Source: a virus
Direction: 5' to 3' (one strand)
DNA length: 52,885 nt
IMG/VR virus record: IMGVR_UViG_3300011114_000575
Coordinates: 1-52,885 of that record
This document shows positions 1-6,484 of the stretch, piece after piece (the stretch's first letter is position 1; each line of letters begins with the position of its first letter). The notes beneath the pieces are model-generated. The model was not told where the DNA came from. It saw nothing but the letters and a program-made list of their open reading frames with translations, and ran no database searches. The translations under genes and the position numbers were made by a program.

Positions 1-208
1 GATTAACAGCCATTGTTCAGCCCTCCGATCACGAAATGCCAGTCGGGCCAGCGCCATTAGAGCGCCAAACCTCGTTGTTAAGGCCGACGATCACCTGCGG
101 GAAGTTCGTGCTGGGATCGGTGCCGTTCGCGCCGGGCGGGGAGAAGTCGTAATCAACGATGACAAACGGCGAAGTTACCGCCGTCGCAACAGCGTCGAGA
201 TACGCGCC
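1..208. repeat. Terminal redundancy, left copy
   Basis: Bases 1-208 recur at 52678-52885 with one difference: G at 82 against A at 52759. The repeat shows that the two ends of the window are joined in the molecule or are terminally redundant, and that the head operon runs across the junction. The unique genome length is about 52,677 bases. Whether this is a packaged terminal repeat or an assembly overlap of a circularly permuted genome cannot be told from the sequence. Confidence 0.95.
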
Positions 209-685
209 AGAGGTGCCAGTGGCAGCATTGCCGGCGCCCAGGTTGCAGGTGACATACCGGCCAATCGGCAGGCTAGAAATCACCGCAGGGGTCGCGCTGG
301 CGTTGAAGAAGCTGGAACCAGTGGCCTGGACAATGAAGCGGGCATTCGGGTTGTCGATGATGTAAGCCTCGACATCCTGAAGAGTGTTCGCGTCGGAACC
401 CGGCCAGTAGCGGCTCCAAACCACGCGCTTCTGCGAGACCGACAGATACTTGCAGCCGACAAAGATGCCAGCGCAGGCAACAGTGCCGCTGTAGGTGGCG
501 TTCTGAGCGGCGGCATTGGTGATGTAGCCCGTCACAGAGCTAGTCACGGGGACCACCGGGTCGCCCCAGTAGATCGGATTGGTGTTCGACGGCGCAATGC
601 GTCGAACAGACTGCGAAAAGGTCGGCGCAGCACCGGCGCCACCGTAATACTCAAGGAAACCAAAGGGAGCCGAAGTGTTCGGCAT
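29..685 (-). CDS. Head-region protein encoded directly before the major capsid gene
   Basis: The product has 218 residues. I do not recognise a named family. It is rich in Ser, Thr, Gly, Ala and Asn, has no membrane segment and looks like a beta-rich structural protein. The ATG at 685 follows a good ribosome binding site (GAGGAG). Because the ends join, its stop lies about 15 bases before the major capsid start (52690 in the other copy), so the two genes are co-transcribed, and a capsid decoration or head-stabilising role is a reasonable inference. The terminal-repeat mismatch changes one codon (CTT Leu here, TTT Phe in the right copy), so the population may be polymorphic here. Confidence 0.85.
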   Translation of the reverse strand: MPNTSAPFGFLEYYGGAGAAPTFSQSVRRIAPSNTNPIYWGDPVVPVTSSVTGYITNAAAQNATYSGTVACAGIFVGCKYLSVSQKRVVWSRYWPGSDANTLQDVEAYIIDNPNARFIVQATGSSFFNASATPAVISSLPIGRYVTCNLGAGNAATGTSGAYLDAVATAVTSPFVIVDYDFSPPGANGTDPSTNFPQVIVGLNNEVWRSNGAGPTGIS

Positions 686-752
686 GGGATTGCTCCTCTG
701 TGCTGGTTTGCTGTCGCGCGCCGAGGCGACTTAAACCGGGGGGATCAGAAAG

Positions 753-772
753 CCTCCCACGCCGGGGGGAGG
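753..772 (-). other. Stem-loop in leader of the capsid genes
   Basis: CCTCCC at 753-758 pairs with GGGAGG at 767-772 around an 8-base loop. It lies in the 152-base space between two leftward head genes, downstream of a possible promoter at 783-810, so it would be in the 5' leader of a capsid-gene transcript. A role in RNA stability is possible but not shown. Confidence 0.4.
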
Positions 773-782
773 AGCGTCATGA

Positions 783-810
783 CCTATAGACAGAAAAAGG
801 CAGAAGTAAA
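783..810 (-). promoter_or_regulatory. Possible leftward promoter before the capsid genes
   Basis: On the minus strand TTTACT (810-805) and TATAGG (788-783) are separated by 16 bases, four matches each to the sigma-70 consensus. It lies in one of the few intergenic spaces of the virion operon, just after a weak hairpin and before the genes for the 218-residue head protein and the major capsid protein. A local boost of capsid expression would make sense. The match is modest. Confidence 0.35.
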
Positions 811-827
811 GGGGTTTTTACACCCCT
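810..827 (-). terminator. Weak hairpin after the 222-residue head gene
   Basis: AGGGGT at 810-815 pairs with ACCCCT at 822-827. Read leftward it is followed by a pyrimidine-rich stretch containing five T's a little further on. It lies 10 bases beyond a leftward stop codon. This would be at best a partial terminator. Confidence 0.35.
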
Positions 828-837
828 CTACACATTT

Positions 838-1506
838 TCAATCATTAGGAATCGGAATGGCTTCATAGCCCTTCTTGATTTTGGCCTGAACCTCACGATG
901 GTCGCGGCCAAATTGTCCATCAGGGCTCTGATTGAGAGATTGCTCCCTGATCTTAACCTGATCGCGAGCCTTCTTCTTCTCAGCGTTTTCAAATCGTTCG
1001 CTGATAACCTTCGGGCGAGCCATCAACACCATGCCATCACGCTCAATGACAGGGTAATTGCCGCTCGGCATCATGGTCGGGTGACGTTCCGTAGGCACGG
1101 GCTCCCATCCAGTGCGCGCCAGAGACACCTGATAGGCAGGGTCTTCCATGCCATAAACGGTCTTGCGCTTCCAATTGTAGTCCCAACCGTCAGGAATCAT
1201 CCTTTGGTCAATATAGAACTTGTCACTGCCCTCATCGACGCTGCCACCGATGGCGCCCATAATCTCGGCGGCTCGCTTGGCAGCAAGTTCACGCGAGTTT
1301 TCAGGGCGAAGGGCAGGACGCTGGTCTGGACGACGCGGAACAGGCTGCGCAGCAGGCTCCGGGTCAATGCCTTGCTCTAATTCATTCACTGCCCTAGTGA
1401 TGGCAGCAATATCATTTGGCACTTCAAGAGGAACATCACTGTCAATACTGATTGCAGACGGCCTAAGGCTAGGGCGACCGGGGCGCTGGGGCGAATAACC
1501 GCTCAT
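838..1506 (-). CDS. Head assembly protein, unknown family
   Basis: The product has 222 residues and sits between the scaffold and the capsid genes. The N-terminal third is Pro/Arg-rich and probably disordered. A compact conserved-looking core follows (FYIDQRMIPDGWDYNW at about residues 117-132, then repeated aromatic and Pro residues), and the C-terminus is a charged helix (about 175-205) rich in Lys, Glu and Gln. The ATG at 1506 has AGGAGA eight bases upstream. The position suggests a minor head or scaffold-associated protein. No enzymatic motif is visible. Confidence 0.8.
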   Translation of the reverse strand: MSGYSPQRPGRPSLRPSAISIDSDVPLEVPNDIAAITRAVNELEQGIDPEPAAQPVPRRPDQRPALRPENSRELAAKRAAEIMGAIGGSVDEGSDKFYIDQRMIPDGWDYNWKRKTVYGMEDPAYQVSLARTGWEPVPTERHPTMMPSGNYPVIERDGMVLMARPKVISERFENAEKKKARDQVKIREQSLNQSPDGQFGRDHREVQAKIKKGYEAIPIPND

Positions 1507-1517
1507 TTTTGCTTCTC

Positions 1518-2414
1518 CTAATGAATTTTGCCAGCCTTGCGGAGTTCCACAAGGTTTTTGGCGTATTCAGTATCCGTCATGCCCATCATTTGGGCCATTT
1601 CGCGCTGTTCTGGCGTCAACCTGACGACATTGGAGCGCGTTCCAGCGGCAGTTCCGCTTCGACTGACCGGGGCCGCCGGCGGCATCGACTGACGCTGCGC
1701 ACCGGATGACGCGGCAGACATGGGAGAATCAGCCGGAGATTCATATCGCTGCGACGAAATGCCCAAAATGCTCTCAATAGCTGAAAAATACTCGTCGGTG
1801 TCAGCCTTGATGTCGTCCGCAACGACCAGATCATGCGCCGCGATCATCTTCCGAGTCAGACGCGGATTGTGGACACACTCGGGATGGCGCCTAATCCAGT
1901 CAGCGGAACGCGGGGTAAGCGTCGCCACGAAGGCTTCGACGGGATCGGAAGGTGCCTGATAAACCGGAGGAGGCTCGCGCTTGGGGGCGGCTTCCATGCT
2001 GGCCTTGCCATTCTCCAACTGAAGGAGCTTGGCAATATTGGAGGACATGCCTTCCTGAATCTCGGCGGCCGATTCGTAGTCACCAGACGCCAGCGCCGCC
2101 CGGTAATTGCCCTTCAGGATGTCGTTCTCACGCCGCAGGGTGCCAATGGCGTTGTTGATGAGGTGGAGATTGCTATCCTCAACCTCACCACGGGCGCTGT
2201 GCGCCTGCTGGGCGGCCTCATTGGCGCGATGTTCAGCCTCCAGGCGAAGGCGCTTCTCTGCCTCAAGCTGGCGCCGCAGCGTCTCAATGCCATCTTCCGG
2301 CGCGATAACCGGACGAGGCTTCTCTTCCGCCTTCTCAACCTTGATTTCAGGCTCTTGAGCTACGGGGTCGGCGGGCTCAACAACAATATCAAGCTCTTCC
2401 TTGCTTCCTGACAT
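1518..2414 (-). CDS. Scaffolding protein
   Basis: The product has 298 residues with the build of podovirus scaffolds. It has an acidic Pro/Glu-rich start, a long predicted coiled coil (about 40-135, rich in Glu, Arg, Ala and Leu), a linker rich in Pro, Ser and Ala, and a short charged helical C-terminus (LTPEQREMAQMMGMT, about 266-280) of the kind that binds the coat protein. Order in the operon (portal, co-chaperonin, scaffold, capsid) supports the role. It would direct procapsid assembly and leave before DNA fills the head. No protease domain is present, so release by exit rather than self-cleavage is likely. The start at 2414 has GGTGAGG upstream. Confidence 0.8.
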   Translation of the reverse strand: MSGSKEELDIVVEPADPVAQEPEIKVEKAEEKPRPVIAPEDGIETLRRQLEAEKRLRLEAEHRANEAAQQAHSARGEVEDSNLHLINNAIGTLRRENDILKGNYRAALASGDYESAAEIQEGMSSNIAKLLQLENGKASMEAAPKREPPPVYQAPSDPVEAFVATLTPRSADWIRRHPECVHNPRLTRKMIAAHDLVVADDIKADTDEYFSAIESILGISSQRYESPADSPMSAASSGAQRQSMPPAAPVSRSGTAAGTRSNVVRLTPEQREMAQMMGMTDTEYAKNLVELRKAGKIH

Positions 2415-2424
2415 GATCTAGCCC

Positions 2425-2817
2425 TCACCAAACTTGGTCGGGCTGATCGACGCGCCCGCGAATAGCATGATCGTCAATGATGCGGCAAAGAACGCCGTTG
2501 ACAGTTACGCTCCAGCCATCAGAAGGGCGGAACAGAACCCAATCGTCTTCATTAATTTGAACGTCTGAAAACCACTGATTTTCTGGGTCAACAAAAGCAG
2601 TCGCACCCTTTTTAAGAACAAGACCAATCTTGCCCTGATACTTATCCTCATTTGTGGTTTGATCGGTAAGATAGATACCGCTTTTTGTCTTAGAGGGGCG
2701 GATATAAACCCCAACAAGAACCTGATTGTTGAAAATTTCAACCTTACTTAAATCGCCAACGTCACCCTTTAGCTTCTTCTTCGGGTCAACGTCGTGTTGC
2801 ATTAGCATAAGCGTCAC
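2425..2817 (-). CDS. GroES-like co-chaperonin
   Basis: The product has 130 residues. Residues 26-122 follow the Cpn10 pattern: an initial strand NQVLVGVYIRP (31-41), a mobile-loop region with KTKSGIYLTD (43-52), KYQGKIGLVLKKG (59-71), the dome-side strands, VQINEDDWVLFRP (86-98) and a closing VNGVLCRIIDDHAI (106-119). GroES caps the GroEL chamber. Phage versions such as T4 gp31 let the host chaperonin fold the major capsid protein. Its place between the portal and scaffold genes fits capsid folding. The GTG at 2817 is preferred over internal ATGs because GGAGG lies six bases before it. The C-terminal 10 residues extend beyond the usual fold. Confidence 0.75.
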   Translation of the reverse strand: MTLMLMQHDVDPKKKLKGDVGDLSKVEIFNNQVLVGVYIRPSKTKSGIYLTDQTTNEDKYQGKIGLVLKKGATAFVDPENQWFSDVQINEDDWVLFRPSDGWSVTVNGVLCRIIDDHAIRGRVDQPDQVW

Positions 2818-2832
2818 AAAAAACCTCCACTG

Positions 2833-3027
2833 TTACATTCTTTCGCATATAAAATTAGCCTCATCAATTATCGAAGATGATTCAATGAGACCTTGAATAC
2901 GTCCCGCTGTTTTTTTGTAATCCTCCAACGACAAATGACCGGCGGCCATGTCATCTTTAAGAGCGTTCACACGCTCGTCAACCAATTTCTTGAATTGTTC
3001 AGCAAGTTTTTTGTTAAATGTGAGCAT
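2833..3027 (-). CDS. Small helical protein, unknown
   Basis: The product has 64 residues, mostly alpha-helical and charged (KKLAEQFKKLVDERVNAL), with no membrane segment. I chose the ATG at 3027 with a weak GAAAGA upstream. An in-frame TTG 15 bases further upstream has no ribosome binding site. It stands 15 bases before the co-chaperonin start and is the first gene after a structured 116-base gap. The function is unknown. The helical build would suit an adaptor or a small scaffold partner. Confidence 0.65.
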   Translation of the reverse strand: MLTFNKKLAEQFKKLVDERVNALKDDMAAGHLSLEDYKKTAGRIQGLIESSSIIDEANFICERM

Positions 3028-3048
3028 GCGATGATCTTTCAAGAGCTT

Positions 3049-3097
3049 GCGGTTGAGACGGAGGCATTGGGAGGGGCAATACCCCCGTCTCTACCGC
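3049..3097 (-). other. Long stem-loop in the leader of the co-chaperonin genes
   Basis: Arms at 3049-3061 and 3085-3097 are complementary over 13 positions with one T-T mismatch, enclosing a 23-base loop that itself contains runs of G and C able to pair. It lies in the non-coding gap 3028-3143 in front of the small helical gene and the co-chaperonin gene. It could stabilise or attenuate the transcript. There is no T-run, so it is not a standard terminator. Confidence 0.5.
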
Positions 3098-3126
3098 AGC
3101 TATAGGCGCCCGCTACGGTAACTTAA

Positions 3127-3154
3127 GTCGGAAGAAGTGTTGGCTACTTCCGAC
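3127..3154 (-). terminator. Hairpin over the stop of the 500-residue gene
   Basis: GTCGGAAG (3127-3134) and CTTCCGAC (3147-3154) form a perfect 8-base stem with a 12-base loop, spanning the leftward stop at 3144. Read leftward the stem is followed by TTAAGTT. It may act as a partial terminator or an RNA-processing barrier. Confidence 0.4.
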
Positions 3155-4646
3155 GTTCAATCTCCGTCTTCTCCAGACGACCGAGGCCGCTGCCAGCGCC
3201 AGCATCCATGTCCTTGTAGGAGCGATAGACGCGGCCACCAGCCTTGCGGCCCATCGGCCCGGCAGGAGGCATCTGCGGAGGAGGCATCGGCATGCCGCCA
3301 CCCATCGGGGGCATCGGCATCGGTGCAGCCACAGGAGGCATCACAGAGGCCTGACGAGGCATGACAGCCGGGGCGGCACCAGGACCGCCCAGACCGCCGG
3401 GCACGCCAGACTGACCCGCCGCGCCATCCACGGCAGGACGGCCCGCCGAGATGATGATGTTGACGTTCGTCTTGCCCTTGTTGGCGCGACCGCCAGTAGC
3501 GCGGGCCATGCGGCCACCATGCTGCGGACGCTCGCCGCCGATGTCGCCAATCTTGCCACCTTCGGCACGGCCAGAGACATCATCCTCGTAAATCGGCCTA
3601 CGAGTATAGCGCGAGGCGCCATACGCGTTGTCCTTCTTGTCGCGGAAGCTAGAGGCAGCAGCGCCGCTCTTGAACTTGCCGACAACATCCCCCGTATGCC
3701 GATCAATGACATGATACATAGACGGGGACTTGATTTCAGAAGAACCACCTTCGGCCTTGCCCATCCTGCCGCCAGAGCACTTGTGGCACCGGCAGCCGGC
3801 GCCATGGTCGGCCTTGCCGCCGTCCTTGCGCTTGGCAGCCGCACGCTGAAGTTCGCGGAAACGGGCCACATCAGGCTCTTCCGGAGGCCGCGTGACCGAA
3901 GTTTGGCGCGCGGGCACCGGCTCTGTGCGGCCAGCAATCAAACTACCAGGGTCGTTTACTTCACCGCCATCAGCCCGGTTACGCAGAAGCGCGTGGATCA
4001 TCGCGGCTTCACGCTTCTTGATCTTGCGACCGGAGCGATTGGAGCTACCAATGGCCTGATTGACAGCGTCTTCATTGTAACGCGGCCCCATATCAGGCTG
4101 CGGGCGAGGCATGCGACGCGCCGGAGGCATCGGCATGTTCTGTTCGTCAAAGATTTCGCCGCCATCCGCCTTGTGCTTGCGCATGGCCTTGTGGGCGCCT
4201 GCTTCGCCACCATGCTTCTTGCCGGTCAGCGCGGCACCCTTGACCATCTTCCTGACCAGGGCGCGGTCGGCAACAATGTCGTCGTGCTTAGGCGCGCCGC
4301 CATGCTTGTAGCCACCAACATGCGCCGTGCCGCCAGACCGCTCGCGATTGGCTTCCTTGCTGTCGCGGTTGATGTAGTTGTTGGGCGTCAGCGCCTTACC
4401 GCCGGCATTGCGCGGCTTGCGACCGGCGTGCTGATGCGCCTGCTCACCCTCAACGTGCAGCACCTTGCCGCCACGCTTGAAGGCGCGCTTGGAGACGGGG
4501 CGCATGCCAGTCTTGGCGCCGCTGTTCACCATCTCCGGGGGCGTCCACGACGAGGCGTCAACGTGCGCCTTCGGGTCGCCTGCGTCGCCCATACGCTTGG
4601 CCTTCGCCTTCATCGCCGCTCGCGCGGACTTGGCATCCTCAGACAT
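3144..4646 (-). CDS. Basic Gly-Gly-repeat virion-associated protein
   Basis: The product has 500 residues, is strongly basic and is low in hydrophobic core residues. It carries more than ten short basic/acidic Gly-Gly motifs scattered along its length (for example FKRGGK, YKHGGA, KADGGE, RADGGE, RAEGGK, RKAGGR) and a cysteine cluster CRCHKCSGGR (about 285) that could bind zinc. A Pro/Met-rich stretch precedes a conserved-looking C-terminus (VYRSYKDMDAGAGSG). The segment HAGRKPRNAGG is nearly repeated in the 134-residue protein at 50148-50552. The position after the portal suggests a virion or packaging accessory role. Basic character suggests DNA contact, which is inference. The ATG at 4646 has GGAGACT upstream. 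Confidence 0.75.
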   Translation of the reverse strand: MSEDAKSARAAMKAKAKRMGDAGDPKAHVDASSWTPPEMVNSGAKTGMRPVSKRAFKRGGKVLHVEGEQAHQHAGRKPRNAGGKALTPNNYINRDSKEANRERSGGTAHVGGYKHGGAPKHDDIVADRALVRKMVKGAALTGKKHGGEAGAHKAMRKHKADGGEIFDEQNMPMPPARRMPRPQPDMGPRYNEDAVNQAIGSSNRSGRKIKKREAAMIHALLRNRADGGEVNDPGSLIAGRTEPVPARQTSVTRPPEEPDVARFRELQRAAAKRKDGGKADHGAGCRCHKCSGGRMGKAEGGSSEIKSPSMYHVIDRHTGDVVGKFKSGAAASSFRDKKDNAYGASRYTRRPIYEDDVSGRAEGGKIGDIGGERPQHGGRMARATGGRANKGKTNVNIIISAGRPAVDGAAGQSGVPGGLGGPGAAPAVMPRQASVMPPVAAPMPMPPMGGGMPMPPPQMPPAGPMGRKAGGRVYRSYKDMDAGAGSGLGRLEKTEIERRK

Positions 4647-4666
4647 TGGCAGAAGTCTCCATGGAG

Positions 4667-6484
4667 TTACGGGCGTCCCCGTGTGTGCTGACGACCGGGC
4701 AGCGCGGCGTGGCGAGTGAGGGATAAGGCGTGGTCGACAACGGAACCGCCACCCATTGGCAGACCAATTTCTGCCATGGCCTGGGCGAGAGGATGGTTGT
4801 GGGCAGGGTCTTCAATGGCACCGCCGGTAGCAGCATGGCGCATGGCGTTGATAACGTCTTGGTGCGTCGTCTGTTCGTCGCCGACCTTGTCCCAAACAGC
4901 ATGGTGGGTAAGGTGCTGGTAGTATGGCTCCATGCCCTCAGGCGTTTTCAAGCCCATAGCCTCCTGCCGGGCAGCAAGGCGGTCGACAGCTTCACTGCCG
5001 GCGCGTGCGAGGGGTTTCTTGGCCTCTGAGGTAGGATTGCCGGTGTGCAGGACAATCTGACGCGCATCGAGCGTAGGCTGGTCTCCACGTCCAAGTAGAG
5101 ACCCCATAAACCCAGCCTTTGCGCTGCCGATGCCATGAACGCCACCAATAAAATTGCGCCACTCTTCGGGACTGCTTTTGCTCTGCATCGCACGAGCAAC
5201 CATATCAGACACAGCTTTCGCATGCTGAGGAAGGTTTTGGGCTGCCCACGGAAGTGCCTTTGCTTCAGTAGACAGACCAAATACCTTCATGACATTGGCA
5301 GCGTCTGCAATGGATTCGTGGTCGACAATACCCTGCTCGGCGGCGTCAAGATAACGGCGCCCCATAGGAGAATGCAGCCACTCACCAAAAGCCCCTTCAG
5401 GACGAACGCTGCCATTAAAATCATGAGGAATTGGCACGCCCGACGCGCGAGCCTTATCAGCAGACCTAGATTCGCGCTGAATGCTGGATCGAGTGATTGT
5501 ATATGCCTTAATGAGGTCGCGAGGGGTTAAGCCATGCGTTGCGGCCCGACGCGCTGTCTCATCCATGAACTGGCCAAAGTTGACAACATGCGACGGGATT
5601 TCGCGTAAATCCCCAAGCTGTTCCTGCACTTCGCCAAGGGGTCGCCAATCCCATCCAGCCATCTTGCGGCTTTCAGGGTCTTTGTAGGCCTCGCCTCCAT
5701 CCGCACGATGAATGCGACCACCACGGGCGGCAGCATCACTATCACCATAACCACCGCCAAGGGGGCCGGCAGCGGCAGCGGCAGCGGCTGCCATCTCGGC
5801 GGTGCCGCCGGTCGGAGCCCCACCGCCATTAGGGTGCCAACGGTCCCCACTGCCACCCTGGCCTTCCTCAAGAGGATTGTCTGGGAGATTGTAGGAGGAC
5901 GCATTGAACGTCGGCGCGGGGATGGACGGGCCGATGTATTTCGATTCCAGAGGCTTACTTGACCCCGTGTAGGTGGTGGGGCGCGACGCCAGTATAGCCG
6001 CCATAGTGGCCTTGGACGGGGCGAGGTTCAGCGTTTCAGGCGACGGCAGGCCGGTGAAGGCGCCAGCAGCCGGGGCGAAGTTGATGGGGGCGCCAGTGGC
6101 CGAAGCAAAGCCAGCAGGACTGCCACCAAACGCATAGCCGCCACGGTTCATCATCTTGAGGGCGCGGTCGACAACGTTGCCGTGATCCCCCGCCACCCAC
6201 GCATCAGGCGTCTGGTGATAGACGGACATCCAATCATCATGCAGCTTGCTCGGCGCGATGCCATGCTCATGGCTAATGCGCTTCATGATGCCATCAATAG
6301 CCGCATACTGCGTGCGCCCCTTCATGCTTCGCAGTTCATCGCGATGCATCTTCAGGAGGTGTTTTAGTTCTGCAACGGCAGGATTGTGCGGCGTGTGCTT
6401 TGTAATGTTACCACGATTAGGTAAATTCTTGTGGCGAGCAACATGAAGCGCCGCACGGGCGGCTTTCTTGGGATCAGCGGTCAC
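4667..6484 (-). CDS. Portal-adjacent protein with a helix-hairpin-helix-like segment
   Basis: The product has 605 residues. A helical N-terminus (about 1-115) ends in VVDRALKMMNRGGYAFGG. A low-complexity Ala/Gly/Pro linker follows (120-265) with HRADGGE (259-265), then a mainly helical C-terminal half. Residues 447-476 (GGVHGIGSAKAGF then TLDARQ) resemble the hairpin and following Asp of HhH-GPD DNA glycosylases, where Gly-h-Gly-h-Gly binds DNA and the Asp is catalytic. This is a resemblance only. The C-terminus repeats the VVDxAL motif (582-587). Start GTG at 6484 overlaps the portal stop (GTGA) and has GGAGG upstream. It may be an ejected or internal virion protein. The function is unproven. 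Confidence 0.75.
   Translation of the reverse strand: MTADPKKAARAALHVARHKNLPNRGNITKHTPHNPAVAELKHLLKMHRDELRSMKGRTQYAAIDGIMKRISHEHGIAPSKLHDDWMSVYHQTPDAWVAGDHGNVVDRALKMMNRGGYAFGGSPAGFASATGAPINFAPAAGAFTGLPSPETLNLAPSKATMAAILASRPTTYTGSSKPLESKYIGPSIPAPTFNASSYNLPDNPLEEGQGGSGDRWHPNGGGAPTGGTAEMAAAAAAAAGPLGGGYGDSDAAARGGRIHRADGGEAYKDPESRKMAGWDWRPLGEVQEQLGDLREIPSHVVNFGQFMDETARRAATHGLTPRDLIKAYTITRSSIQRESRSADKARASGVPIPHDFNGSVRPEGAFGEWLHSPMGRRYLDAAEQGIVDHESIADAANVMKVFGLSTEAKALPWAAQNLPQHAKAVSDMVARAMQSKSSPEEWRNFIGGVHGIGSAKAGFMGSLLGRGDQPTLDARQIVLHTGNPTSEAKKPLARAGSEAVDRLAARQEAMGLKTPEGMEPYYQHLTHHAVWDKVGDEQTTHQDVINAMRHAATGGAIEDPAHNHPLAQAMAEIGLPMGGGSVVDHALSLTRHAALPGRQHTRGRP

Noticed and set aside
3519-4691. A 390-codon open frame on the plus strand opposite the 500-residue Gly-Gly protein
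   Set aside because: Antisense shadow in a G+C-rich, low-complexity gene. The minus-strand frame has the ribosome binding site and fits the operon.
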